From an uncultured Methanobrevibacter sp. (GTDB lineage Archaea; Methanobacteriota; Methanobacteria; Methanobacteriales; Methanobacteriaceae): a stretch of 41,975 nucleotides of DNA. The stretch lies in NCBI GenBank assembly GCA_902789505.1, contig CADAOO010000005.1, forward strand, positions 1-41,975, written 5' to 3'. A program made the position numbers and the translations under genes. This document shows positions 1-9,179 of the stretch, piece by piece. Under the pieces are notes generated by a model that saw only the letters and a program-made list of their open reading frames with translations, was not told where the DNA came from and ran no database searches. Each line of letters begins with the position of its first letter. Position 1 is the stretch's first letter.

Positions 1-2946
1 AGCATAAACAACACTAGAATCATTACTCATAAACCTAACATCACCCTCAGCATCCTCAGGAATTAATACATATGAAATGGTTGCATTATCATCAACATAT
101 AATTCACAGCCTTCCGCAGAAATCTCAGTAGGAATTTTATTTACAGTAACAGTCACATTAGTACTGGATGATGCATATTTGTCATCTCCGAAATAGGTTA
201 CAGAAACAGTTGCAGTACCTTCACCACGACCTACGATAATACCTGTTTCAGCATCAGCATAAACAACACTAGAATCATTACTCATAAATCTGACATCACC
301 TTCCGCGTCTTCAGGAATCAACTTATAAGAGATGGTAGCATTATCATCAACATATAATTCACAGCCTTCCGCAGTGATTTCAGTAGGAATCTTCCTTACA
401 GTAACATCAACGGTAGTTGAATTTTTTACATAAACCTTCTCATTAATGGTAACTGTAATTACTGCAGACCCTTCACCGACGGCAGTGACTGTAGGAACAC
501 GATTGACCAGTTCAACTGTTGCTACAGATTCATTGCTGGATGAAACCTCAATATCTAAATCTTCAGGAGTAGTAGTTGTATAGAACTTGCCGGTCTCACC
601 AACAAACAACTCCAAAGAGTCAGGGTCAGCAACAACACTAGCATCTTTCAAACTAACAGTAACAGTCACATTAGTACTAGATGACTCATACCTATCATCA
701 CCAAAGAATGAAATTGAAACAGTTGCAGTACCTACAGCACGACCTACGATAATACCTGTTTCAGCATCAGCATAAACAACACTAGAATCATTACTCATAA
801 ACCTAACATCACCCTCAGCATCCTCAGGAATCAACACATAAGAAATAGTAACATTATCATCAACAAACAACTCACAACCTTCCGCAGCGATTTCGGTAGG
901 TATCTTACTTACAGTAACAGTCACATTAGTAGTAGAAGATTCATATTTATCATTTCCGAAATAAGTTACAGAAACAGTCGCAGTACCAGCACCGCGAGCA
1001 ACAACAACTCCAGTCTCAGCATCAGCATAGACAATGCCTGTGTCATTGCTCATGAATCTGACATCACCCTCAGCATCCTCAGGAATCAACACATAAGAAA
1101 TAGTAACATTATCATCAACAAACAACTCACAACCTTCCGCAGAAATCTCAGTAGGAACCTTACTAACAGTAACAGTCACATTAGTAGTAGAAGATTCATA
1201 CTTGTCATTTCCGAAGTATGTAACTGTAACGGTAGCTGTACCTGCACCACGACCAACAACAACACCAGTCTCAGCATCAGCATAAACAACACTAGAATCA
1301 TTACTCATAAATCTGACATCACCCTCAGCATCCTCAGGAATCAACACATAAGAAATAGTAGCATTATCATCAACAAACAACTCACAGCCTTCCGCAGAAA
1401 TCTCAGTAGGAACCTTACTTACAGTAACAGTAATGTTTTTGCTTTCTGCAGCAGCATACTTTTTATTGCCACTGAATGAAACTGTAATTGTTGCTTCACC
1501 TTCGCCAACAGCAGTAATGATTCCGTATCCGTTCACTAGTGCAACATCGGCATCGTCAGATTGGAAAGATAAATTACCTACATTGGATGGCATCAGGCTG
1601 ACAACGGGATTAAATTCATCACCAACATTCAAATCAGCAGTGCCTTGTTCAACAATGATTTCAGTAGGTATCTTGTTTACAGTTACACTAACAATAGTTG
1701 AATTTTCAGCATAAACTTTGCCGTCACCGACTTTAACAACAATAGTGGCAGTACCATTTTTTAAAGCAGTGACAACACCATTTTCATCAACGCTGACAAC
1801 ACCAGCATTATCTGGAACATAAGTCACATTCAAATCATCAGGAACAGTAGTTGCAACAATAGTGAAAGTATCGCCAACAAATAAATCCAAAGTAGAGTTA
1901 TTTACACTGACACTAGCATCATTCAAACTAACAGTAACATCAATAGTCTTGTTTGCAGCTGCATCATATTGATCATTACCCTCAAATGATACGGTAATTG
2001 TAGCAGTGCCATTGGAAAGAGCTTTTATTTTTCCGTTTTCAACTATTGCCACTTTTGAATTGTTTGAAGTGTATGTTAAGTTACCTGCACCATCCGGATT
2101 TAAAGTAGCGCCAGCATCAGCTTCTTCATTGGCTTTTAAAGCAATGGTGGAGTTAGCAATACTAATTTCCGTAGGCAGTTTAACATTGTTCAATTCAATG
2201 GTATATGATGAGGTTTCATATTTACCGGTTATGCGGGCATTTCCGCCTTGTTTAGCAGTATAGGTTATATTTTCACCAATTAAAGCAGTAGTTTTATCCA
2301 ATTCTCCCAATGTTTGAGTCAAATCTAAAATGAGGTTCAACTTTGAAGCATCAAATGGATCAACATCTCCTGAAGAATTGTCGTATGAATCTAATTTGAA
2401 GGCAATTATTGAATTTTGGTCTATTGAAATTTCAGTTGGATTAACTGTTGCGTTTAAAAATAGCCATTTGCTGCAGCCTTTTATTCCTGGTTCGTCTTTA
2501 TAGTTGCTTTGATTGTGTCCAAACCAATTGTAGTCCACATTAGAATCCGGATCTTCAAAATCAATGGCGGTTCCATTGTTGTTTATGAAAATATTATTGT
2601 TGACTGTCATGTAGTTACCTGCACGCCCAGATACAATAGCAGCAGCACTGTTGTCTGTAAAAATGCTGGTAGAGATATTCACTGTAGCAGCCTGCCCGCC
2701 TACAATAGAAGAACCCTCTGAAGTGTTGTTTGTGAAAATGCATCCTTCAATTTTCACATTACCTCCTATAAATCCTATTGCTCCGCCATCAGCGATTGCT
2801 TTGTTGTTTTCGAATGTGGAGTTGATGACTTCTGCATCAACAAGAGTGAGCATTATTGCTCCACCCATCAATGATGCAGTGTTGTTTATGAATGTGCAGT
2901 CGATGATTTGCACATTGCTACTATAGGTCGCAATTACTGCTCCACC
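1..2946 (-). CDS. Adhesin-like protein, beta-helix and Ig-like repeat region (frameshifted, runs off left edge)
   Basis: This is the continuation of the gene that starts at 3410. I read the frame codon by codon and it is open from 2946 to the window edge, about 982 codons. The C-terminus and any cell-wall anchor lie outside the window. The first 150 or so residues are further beta-helix rungs, with repeated GGAI and 'FTNNT' type motifs. After a linker come about ten Ig-like (Big-type) units of 80-90 residues. Each unit starts near a PTEI motif and ends near 'TATVTVTYFGNDKY'. Some units are nearly identical at the DNA level. Family knowledge: such proteins are exported and bind the cell wall, other microbes or host surfaces. 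The ligand cannot be read from the sequence. The first in-frame ATG after the frameshift is at 2868, but no ribosome binding site is obvious there, so independent translation is unlikely. Confidence 0.75.
110..1396 (-). repeat. Tandem 255-bp repeats encoding 85-residue Ig-like domains
   Basis: The 8-mer CCTTCCGC on the plus strand marks equivalent points at 110, 365, 878, 1133 and 1388. Spacing is exactly 255 bp between 110 and 365, 878 and 1133, and 1133 and 1388. The 365-878 interval (513 bp) holds one diverged unit. Long stretches are nearly identical between units, including synonymous positions, for example around 781-900, 1261-1400 and 1-120. This suggests recent duplication or gene conversion. 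More diverged units of the same fold extend to about 2450. Confidence 0.9.
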
Positions 2947-3410
2947 ATCCTAAAGTTACTGTTTATGAATGTGATATCCTGCATCATTATGTTTGCTGAG
3001 TTTTCAATGAAAAATATTTCCGTCATCCCCTGTCCATCCAGTATTGTAGAATTCCCGATAATCTTGACATTCTCCATTTGCATAATACCTATTGTATCTG
3101 TTCCGTTGTATGTGCCCGGTTCAAGATAGATGATATCATAACCCGCATCTATTGCACTTTCAATCGCCTCAAAAGTGTGGTTTGTTATTGTTATAGATTC
3201 TTCTTTAAGTATTTCATTGCTTGCAGATGAACCCAAAATTTGAGAATAATCGGATGAGGGATTATTTACTTCAATTTCATTAACTTCTTCTGTTGTCTGC
3301 TCGTCCACCATTGCCGTTGCTGTGGTGTTGGCATCGCTTGCGCATGCGCTTGCAATGGAGAACAGAAAAATAGTTATGATTAATATAATCATGCTCATTT
3401 TGTACTTCAT
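2934..3410 (-). CDS. Adhesin-like protein, N-terminal fragment (frameshifted)
   Basis: This is the start of a secreted adhesin-like protein of the kind abundant in gut Methanobrevibacter. Residues 1-25 form a signal peptide: a short basic start (MKYK), a hydrophobic stretch, then an Ala/Cys/Ser-rich cleavage region. A low-complexity Thr/Asn/Glu segment follows to about residue 75. The first turns of a pectate-lyase-like parallel beta-helix follow, with the family pattern in which a long-lived signature IIYLEPGTYNG leads into 'NVKIIGNS' and 'ITFINSNF'. The frame ends at a TAA at 2934-2936, in the middle of a beta-helix rung. The next rung continues without a break in the -1 frame from about 2946, so this is one gene broken by a single-base frameshift, not a short protein. 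A TATA-like element lies about 37 nt upstream of the ATG. Confidence 0.8.
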   Translation of the reverse strand: MKYKMSMIILIITIFLFSIASACASDANTTATAMVDEQTTEEVNEIEVNNPSSDYSQILGSSASNEILKEESITITNHTFEAIESAIDAGYDIIYLEPGTYNGTDTIGIMQMENVKIIGNSTILDGQGMTEIFFIENSANIMMQDITFINSNFRMVEQ

Positions 3411-3441
3411 AATTTTTTTCGCCCCATTCTCTTTTTAGACA

Positions 3442-3453
3442 AATATATAATAT
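3442..3453 (-). promoter_or_regulatory. TATA-like element of the adhesin gene
   Basis: The minus strand reads ATATTATATATT here, about 37 nt upstream of the ATG at 3410. An archaeal start site about 25 nt downstream would leave a leader of roughly 10 nt. No convincing Shine-Dalgarno sequence is visible before the ATG. Assignment is by pattern only. Confidence 0.45.
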
Positions 3454-3612
3454 GTAAAATGTTACCTATAATATTTTGTATATTGTAAATTCATCCACTT
3501 AAATTCCAAAAAATGTGAATTATATCCATTTTAAATAGAGAAATGCAACATTATTTAAATTCAAAACGCAGAAATCAGATAAATAGATTGATGTAAAAAA
3601 TTTTTACTACCA

Positions 3613-3622
3613 TATATTTATA
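3613..3622 (+). promoter_or_regulatory. TATA box of the TrkH gene
   Basis: TATATTTATA lies about 58 nt upstream of the chosen start at 3676. This allows a leader of about 30 nt that carries the GGTGGA ribosome binding site at about 3663-3668. Confidence 0.5.
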
Positions 3623-3675
3623 TGCACTTTTATCCTAATAATTAAATGATTATTATAAATCCTTGGTGGATTATC

Positions 3676-5109
3676 ATGAGATATATTAATAAGACTGATT
3701 TGTTGATTATTATAAGAAATTCCGGCAAATTAATGATTGGAATTGGAATAATCTGTTTAATTCCAATACTCATCGATTTAATATATCAAGAAAATAATGT
3801 GATATTCTATATTATACCTTCATCAATATCCATAGCAATTGGTTTGATTTGCACAAAAGCCTTGGAAAAGTACTCTTCCTACAAAATACGCCAAAAACAT
3901 GGAATGATAATTTCCTCATTATCTTGGCTATGGGCAGGCATCATCTGCGGTTTAGTATTATACTTTGTAACTGGCATCAGCATCGTGGATGCTATTTTTG
4001 AAAGCATGTCCGCATTAACCGGAAGTGGAATCACAATATATGGTGATGTAGAATCCTTACCCTATAGCATATTATTTTTCAGAGCATTCCAACAGTGGAT
4101 TGGAGGTTTGGGAATTATAGTGTTGATAATATCTTTTTTAGTGACCTCAAGTTCCGCATCCTCCACATTATATCAGTCCGAAGCTCGTGAAGACCGCATT
4201 AGACCATCCACAACAGCCACAATCAAAGAAACTATCAAAATTTATGGGATTTATACTGCTTTTGGAATTGCATTATATTGTCTTGCAGGAATGCCCCTTT
4301 TTGATTCCATCTGCAATACATTCTGCATCATCTCAACCGGAGGCATGAGCGTAAAAAATGCAAATATCGGATTTTACAACAATGATGTGATTTACTTCAT
4401 TACAATTCTTTTAATGATACTGGGTGCAACAAGCTTTTTAGTCCATTATCAAATTATCAAGACACGTGGAAAATCAATAATCCAGGATTTGCAGTTTAAA
4501 GTGATGATCTGTCTGATAGTGATTTCATCTTTACTAATATATTTCACATCCAAAATTGTCCCGATGGATATCCTATTTACTGTAGTGTCCGCGATTACAA
4601 CAACAGGAGCAAGTATTCAAAGTTCAACGGTAATGGTTGGATGGCCATCATTTACACTCTTTATCATAATGACATTGATGCTTATTGGGGGTTCTACCGG
4701 ATCAACAGTAGGTGCAATTAAATTAATGCGAGTAATTACATATTCAAAAGGAATTTATCAAAATTTACGTCGAATATGGTCTCCTGAAGGCGCTGTTATT
4801 CCAATACAACTTCCCGGCGGCAAAAATCTGGAAAAAGTTGCAGCGCAAAGCGGAACATACATAACCCTTTATTTTTTATTAATTCTATTTAGCTGGTCAT
4901 TAATATGCTTATATGGTCACGACCCAATCCATTCATTGTTTTTCACCATATCTATGCAGGGTAACGTTGGTTTGGAAATCGGACAAATCTCCTCTGTATT
5001 AGAATGGCCATTAAAAGTTATCGGCATATTCAATATGTGGACCGGAAGACTGGAAATCTATCCTGTGCTAATCACATTAAGGGCATTTTTTGAAATCTTT
5101 AGGAGATGA
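3676..5109 (+). CDS. TrkH/KtrB family potassium transporter
   Basis: Membrane subunit of a Trk-type K+ uptake system. The protein is 477 residues with about ten to twelve hydrophobic segments. It has the four pore-loop repeats of the TrkH/KtrB/HKT family, each with a filter glycine: 'ALTGSGIT', 'ISTGGMSV', 'TTTGASIQ' and 'MQGNVGLE'. An upstream in-frame ATG at 3646 would add ten residues. I prefer 3676 because GGTGGA sits 7-8 nt before it and family members start near the first membrane helix. The cytoplasmic NAD/ATP-binding partner (TrkA) is not in the window. The next gene begins about 80 nt downstream behind its own TATA box, so co-transcription with the glycosyltransferase is not required. 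Confidence 0.9.
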   Translation: MRYINKTDLLIIIRNSGKLMIGIGIICLIPILIDLIYQENNVIFYIIPSSISIAIGLICTKALEKYSSYKIRQKHGMIISSLSWLWAGIICGLVLYFVTGISIVDAIFESMSALTGSGITIYGDVESLPYSILFFRAFQQWIGGLGIIVLIISFLVTSSSASSTLYQSEAREDRIRPSTTATIKETIKIYGIYTAFGIALYCLAGMPLFDSICNTFCIISTGGMSVKNANIGFYNNDVIYFITILLMILGATSFLVHYQIIKTRGKSIIQDLQFKVMICLIVISSLLIYFTSKIVPMDILFTVVSAITTTGASIQSSTVMVGWPSFTLFIIMTLMLIGGSTGSTVGAIKLMRVITYSKGIYQNLRRIWSPEGAVIPIQLPGGKNLEKVAAQSGTYITLYFLLILFSWSLICLYGHDPIHSLFFTISMQGNVGLEIGQISSVLEWPLKVIGIFNMWTGRLEIYPVLITLRAFFEIFRR

Positions 5110-5158
5110 TTCATACATTCCTTGAAAAAAACAAGGCAAAACATATTAATGTTAATTA

Positions 5159-5167
5159 TTTATAATA
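5159..5167 (+). promoter_or_regulatory. TATA box of the GT2 gene (leaderless placement)
   Basis: TTTATAATA is centred about 25 nt before the ATG at 5188. This places the transcription start at or next to the start codon. There is no Shine-Dalgarno sequence before that ATG, which fits a leaderless mRNA. Confidence 0.5.
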
Positions 5168-5187
5168 TTTCAAATAAATATCTCATC

Positions 5188-6117
5188 ATGAATCTTTTGA
5201 GTATTGTTGTTCCGTGTTTTAATGAAGAAGAAACAGTGGAGATTTTTTTAAAAGAAATTCAAAAAGTAATGGGTGACTCCCCTTTCGAAATCATATTCAT
5301 TAATGACGGTTCCAGTGACGATACTCTAAGAAAAATTAAAAATTTGGCAAATACAACTTCAAGTGTCAAATATATTTCTTTTTCTAGGAATTTTGGTAAA
5401 GAATCTGCAATTTATGCGGGTTTGAAAAATGCTACCGGAGATTTGATATGTGTCATGGATGCCGATTTGCAGCATCCTCCAAGTTTGCTTCCGGAGATGA
5501 TTGAAGCAATAACTGATGAAGGCTATGACGTTGCTGCTGCAAGAAGAACTACAAGAAAAGGCGAATCCAAAATCAAATCATTTTTCTCCAGATTATTCTA
5601 TAAATTATTTAACAGGATTTCTGAAATGAACCTGGTTGAAGGTGCAACCGATTATCGTGTGATGACAAGACAGGTTGTTGATTCAATATTGGAATTGACT
5701 GAATTCAATCGTTTTTCAAAGGGATTGTTCCAATGGGTCGGTTTCAATACCAAATGGATTCCTTATGAAAATATTGAAAGGGTTGCAGGTAAGACAACCT
5801 GGTCCTTTTGGGGATTGGTCAAATACTCAATAGAAGGCATTGTTGCATTTACAACAGCCCCCCTATCAGTATCCACATTATTAGGAACCATAATCTCAGT
5901 AATCGCATTTATCTATATGATAATCATCATAGCCAGATATTTACTTTATTCTGATCCCGTTCAAGGTTTCGCTACAATAATGTGTACCATACTCCTTTTA
6001 GGAGGAATACAATTACTGTCCATAGGAGTTTTGGGAAAATATTTGGAAAAAACCTATGTTGAAACTAAAAACAGACCGATTTTCATAGTCAAAGAAACAA
6101 ACATTGATGATAAATAA
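5188..6117 (+). CDS. GT2-family polyprenyl-phosphate glycosyltransferase (GtrB/DPM1-like)
   Basis: Membrane-anchored glycosyltransferase that likely moves a sugar from a nucleotide donor to a polyprenyl (dolichyl-type) phosphate on the cytoplasmic face. The GT-A domain covers residues 1-220. It has the N-terminal 'VVPCFNEE' strand, 'NDGSSDDT' around residues 39-46, and the metal-binding DAD at 91-93 followed by LQHPP. Two hydrophobic segments near residues 230-290 match the GtrB/DPM1 layout. A TTG at 5122 would add 22 residues. ATG 5188 is preferred because family proteins begin directly at the first beta strand and a TATA box lies 25 nt upstream. GtrA follows 13 nt later, the usual partnership. 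The sugar is unknown. Confidence 0.88.
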   Translation: MNLLSIVVPCFNEEETVEIFLKEIQKVMGDSPFEIIFINDGSSDDTLRKIKNLANTTSSVKYISFSRNFGKESAIYAGLKNATGDLICVMDADLQHPPSLLPEMIEAITDEGYDVAAARRTTRKGESKIKSFFSRLFYKLFNRISEMNLVEGATDYRVMTRQVVDSILELTEFNRFSKGLFQWVGFNTKWIPYENIERVAGKTTWSFWGLVKYSIEGIVAFTTAPLSVSTLLGTIISVIAFIYMIIIIARYLLYSDPVQGFATIMCTILLLGGIQLLSIGVLGKYLEKTYVETKNRPIFIVKETNIDDK

Positions 6118-6130
6118 GCATGTGATTTAA

Positions 6131-6514
6131 ATGAAATTTTTGGATAGGGAACTCATTTTATATGTCGTTTTTGGAGCTTTTACATTTTTTGTTAACGTTA
6201 TCGTTTATTTCGTTTTTGAAGACCTGCTGGGCGTGAATTATCTGATTTCAAACATCATAGCATGGTTTTTCTCAGTATTATTTGCATATATCACCAATAG
6301 AATTTGGGTATTCGAAAGCAAAAGCCCTGAAATCTTAAAAGAGATGTCACTGTTTTTTGGAGGAAGAATATTTTCAGGAGTGGTTGACACCGTTTTGATG
6401 TATCTTTTCATTGACGTCCTGGTCATTGGAGATTTTATATCAAAAATCGTTGTTCAAGTAATTGTGATTATTTTAAATTACATATTTTCAAAACTGATTG
6501 TTTTTAAAGATTAA
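6131..6514 (+). CDS. GtrA-like membrane protein (putative polyprenyl-linked sugar flippase)
   Basis: A small membrane protein of 127 residues with four predicted transmembrane helices, at roughly residues 8-28, 34-52, 75-95 and 100-120. This is the size and layout of the GtrA family. A short charged loop carries the family-like 'YITNRIWVFES' segment. In bacteria GtrA moves the GtrB lipid-sugar product across the membrane. Here it sits 13 nt after the GtrB-like gene, so the same pairing is inferred. The start is preceded by TGTGAT and a 4-nt spacer, identical to the site before the Lhr helicase gene at 35565. Confidence 0.85.
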   Translation: MKFLDRELILYVVFGAFTFFVNVIVYFVFEDLLGVNYLISNIIAWFFSVLFAYITNRIWVFESKSPEILKEMSLFFGGRIFSGVVDTVLMYLFIDVLVIGDFISKIVVQVIVIILNYIFSKLIVFKD

Positions 6515-6523
6515 AAATTAAAA

Positions 6524-6539
6524 AAGTGCATATGCACTT
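6524..6539. terminator. Palindrome between convergent genes, likely bidirectional terminator
   Basis: AAGTGCATATGCACTT is a perfect 16-bp palindrome with A-rich and T-rich flanks, between the 3' ends of the GtrA gene and the GT-C gene. It overlaps the stop codon of the minus-strand gene. Position and symmetry suggest a transcript end for both sides. Confidence 0.45.
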
Positions 6540-7959
6540 AAATCTTAACTAAATTGAAGCTATAGTGGTCTGCGTCATATACCTTGGTTAAATTGTAATT
6601 GTCTTCAAATTTCTTATTGGATTCCTTGAGTTTCCAATTAACCAGATAGATATTCTTATCTGGATTTTCCTTTAGAATCTTATCGAAATCCTTGCAGACT
6701 TCCACATCCCCGCTATAGAAATAGCTATCGGATAATGTATATTGTTTGGAGGTATTGTTTAAATCATTATGCAACACCTTATATCCATAATCAGTATTAT
6801 AAACAATGACGCTGTCATTATTGTTGATGCCATCCAGAAAGCTGGCTTTTTTTTCATTGAATGCTAATCTGGAATTGATATCCTCGTTGGTTATGGCCAA
6901 ACTTGCACCTGCCAAAAGCAAAACTAAAACAAGCGCAATGGCTAAAACCTTATAATCCTTAATTTTGCCGATTACGATTGAAGCTGAAAGCCAAAAAATC
7001 CCAAATACAGGAACTAAATATCTCACCCTCATGGAATTTGTAAATGAGGACATCAAAGAAAGAATGCCTATTGCCAGTGTTGCATACATCAAAAATACGC
7101 CTGCGGCTGAAAATTTGTCTTTCTTCTTATATATTAAAACCAGAATAAATATTAAAAATATTATTGCAATAATCTTAAAAATGACCATGTCTAACCTGAA
7201 ATTCTGGCTTTTAATCGCAAAGGCCGTAAAATAGTGTATGACATTGACCAATTCAAAACCTTCCTTGGCATCATTAGCATGGGTTTGAATCTGATGGATG
7301 AAAACGATTCCCCACGGAGCATACAAAACAATCAGTGCCAAAACAGATTTGGCGAACTGCCTTATTTTATCTTTATGTTCAGTTAAAATTTCCGCCAAAA
7401 TCAGCAGATACACTAATCCGCAGGTAAGCGCTAAAAAGTATTGTGTGGAAACAGATAATAGAGTAAACAAAGTCAGCAGCGCCCAGGATTTCTTATCCCA
7501 CCGGGTAATGACCTCCTTATAATAAATGAATACCATCAAAAGGAAGAATAATCCCCATGAATACATTCTAATTGTTAAAAACTCCACAAAAAAGTCTGTC
7601 ATGACCCCTAAGCAAAATACGAATAATCCTGCAGTCAGCCAGCCGTAATCCTCTCGAATTTTGGTTGCTGAAACTGCCATTATAAGAATATATGGAATTA
7701 TTGAAACAACTTTTAAAAGATAAAGATTGCCTAAACCAAATGGAGTGAACAGATACAATATCCAATAATACAACGGCGGATGAACATCATGAATAGCTAC
7801 AGCCATTCCTTCCATAAACGGAAGATTTACCAAAGAATAAGTCCAATACTCATCAATATTAATGATTGTATGGGTTAATGGAGAAATGAACATGTAAAGC
7901 AATATTAAAATTGCCGCACCAAAAAACAATATGCCTAACCAATCCCTTTTTTCATACAT
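6538..7959 (-). CDS. GT-C family membrane glycosyltransferase (GT39/GT83, ArnT/PMT-like)
   Basis: A polytopic membrane protein of 473 residues with about ten or eleven hydrophobic segments and a soluble C-terminal domain of about 100 residues. The first external loop has the GT-C signature: an acidic pair D36-E37 in 'NIDEYW', then 'HDVHPPLYYW' with H60. ArnT, PMT and related enzymes use this loop to transfer a sugar from a polyprenyl phosphate donor to an extracytoplasmic acceptor. It therefore fits as the end user of the lipid-linked sugar made by the GtrB-like gene and flipped by GtrA, which are convergent to it. The deacetylase gene lies 36 nt upstream on the same strand, so the two may be co-transcribed. 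Acceptor and sugar are unknown. Confidence 0.75.
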   Translation of the reverse strand: MYEKRDWLGILFFGAAILILLYMFISPLTHTIINIDEYWTYSLVNLPFMEGMAVAIHDVHPPLYYWILYLFTPFGLGNLYLLKVVSIIPYILIMAVSATKIREDYGWLTAGLFVFCLGVMTDFFVEFLTIRMYSWGLFFLLMVFIYYKEVITRWDKKSWALLTLFTLLSVSTQYFLALTCGLVYLLILAEILTEHKDKIRQFAKSVLALIVLYAPWGIVFIHQIQTHANDAKEGFELVNVIHYFTAFAIKSQNFRLDMVIFKIIAIIFLIFILVLIYKKKDKFSAAGVFLMYATLAIGILSLMSSFTNSMRVRYLVPVFGIFWLSASIVIGKIKDYKVLAIALVLVLLLAGASLAITNEDINSRLAFNEKKASFLDGINNNDSVIVYNTDYGYKVLHNDLNNTSKQYTLSDSYFYSGDVEVCKDFDKILKENPDKNIYLVNWKLKESNKKFEDNYNLTKVYDADHYSFNLVKI

Positions 7960-7995
7960 GGAGATATTTTTAAAGAAGATATTATTTAAAAACTG

Positions 7996-8793
7996 TTATT
8001 CAGTTTTTTGTGTGGATTGCGCATGGATATTGACAAATTCATTGTATGTTATGAACTGATGGCCTTGGCTTTTTAACATTTTCACAAGGCGGTCTAAACG
8101 GTCGACCATCTCTTGGCCGCTGTGATTGCGGATGATAAACGGCATGTTAAATTCGGGATGCTCTTTAAGTTCGTAAAATTCCCAGGGGTGGAAATAAGTC
8201 ACGAAGTATCCGTCATGGCGAAGGACTCTGCGCACCATCCAGTGATATATTCTCTCAGGCAGGTTATGCAATGACAGCCAGAATAACGGAAAGCGTATCC
8301 TGGGTGTAACCGATGCAGGAATCTGCATCACACCATCTTTCATGAACCAGGTGCGGGGAGTTGTCAGATGCATATAACGACCGGGAATAAATGCCGGATT
8401 GAGGGATGAATTATAACGATAGCCTGCCTTTCTGATTTCTGATTCAACTACTGGAAACATGCGGGGTTGGCGATAACCTGTTACCGTAACGCCTGCAACA
8501 CGCTCGACAATCTCTTTTGAGAGTGCAAAGTCTGTTTCTTTTGGCTGCCAGTGATCCACACCATGGCATGCCACTTCATGACCTTCATTTACAATGCGCT
8601 GCATTACATCCGCTGCATGCTCTGCGAAGTTGCCTGTGCAGAAGAAAGTGGCGCACACATCATTCGCCTTGAGTACATCAAGAATACGGTTTGTACCCTC
8701 TACCGATACCTTAATGCCCTCTTCCAGCGAATAATCCACACCATGTTCGCGGGGTCCGTCAAACTCCTCAATATCAAAACTCAGTAATATCAT
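7996..8793 (-). CDS. Polysaccharide deacetylase (NodB-like), probably horizontally acquired
   Basis: Carbohydrate esterase 4 (NodB homology) fold, 265 residues, expected to remove N-acetyl groups from a surface polysaccharide. Visible motifs are the catalytic/metal strand 'SFDIEEF' with D7, the metal-binding 'HGVDH' with H77 and H81, 'GYRQPRMF' around residue 110, and 'YFHPWEF' near the C-terminus. The last is typical of the DUF3473-containing exosortase-type deacetylases of bacteria. There is no signal peptide. Base use is unlike the neighbours: lines 8161-8220 and 8221-8280 are 45% and 48% GC, against 28% at 6121-6180. Arginine is mostly CGC/CGT instead of AGA. The start is preceded by AAAGGG. 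A bacterial, possibly Bacteroidetes, origin is inferred. Confidence 0.85.
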   Translation of the reverse strand: MILLSFDIEEFDGPREHGVDYSLEEGIKVSVEGTNRILDVLKANDVCATFFCTGNFAEHAADVMQRIVNEGHEVACHGVDHWQPKETDFALSKEIVERVAGVTVTGYRQPRMFPVVESEIRKAGYRYNSSLNPAFIPGRYMHLTTPRTWFMKDGVMQIPASVTPRIRFPLFWLSLHNLPERIYHWMVRRVLRHDGYFVTYFHPWEFYELKEHPEFNMPFIIRNHSGQEMVDRLDRLVKMLKSQGHQFITYNEFVNIHAQSTQKTE

Positions 8794-9179
8794 CTTTTCC
8801 CTTTAGATTTGAATATTTCAATAGAAAAATCTTCATTTCGACTATAAAAATTATATTATTAAAATTTCATCTTTTTAAAAGACATTATATATTTAATAAT
8901 TTATCCTATTTAAAATTAAAGTCATATCAATTGGCAGTTTTTTCTAAATATGATAGGACCTATTTTAGACACAATCCAAAAAGATGATAACATTCCGTAG
9001 TCACCAATGTCCAAATATTCAAAAAAAACAGTAAATTCAATCTGAATGCTTTTTTTAGAAATTACAAATATTGCCCTCTTAAAAAATAACATTGCTCAAA
9101 AAGTAATATATAACATGCAATACTTATATATTGATTAAAAGTTTATTTAAATCCGAACAATAATCAGGATGTTATAATC
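8794..9179. other. Intergenic region, 386 bp, no gene seen
   Basis: A very AT-rich spacer between the divergent deacetylase and MFS genes. I see no ORF with a ribosome binding site and no tRNA. Two things stand out: a short imperfect hairpin at 8944-8968 (arms CTAAA/TTTAG and ATAGG/CCTAT), and the TATA box of the MFS gene at 9123-9132. The hairpin may be a remnant of the insertion boundary of the foreign deacetylase gene, but nothing proves that. Confidence 0.5.
9123..9132 (+). promoter_or_regulatory. TATA box of the MFS transporter gene
   Basis: CTTATATATT lies about 52 nt before the ATG at 9180. This leaves room for a leader of about 25-30 nt containing the AGGATG ribosome binding site near 9167. 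Confidence 0.5.

Noticed and set aside
1..1400. CRISPR array or mobile repeat
   Set aside because: The repeats are 255 bp, contiguous, and coding in one frame as Ig-like domains, with no spacers.
2940..2960. Programmed -1 frameshift in the adhesin gene
   Set aside because: The site CTTTAGGATGG is not a usual slippery heptamer and slipping on TTT would read TAG. A base loss is simpler.
587..3129. Several plus-strand open frames opposite the adhesin gene
   Set aside because: They are low-complexity antisense shadows of the repeat-rich gene, have no ribosome binding sites, and the minus frame is open throughout.
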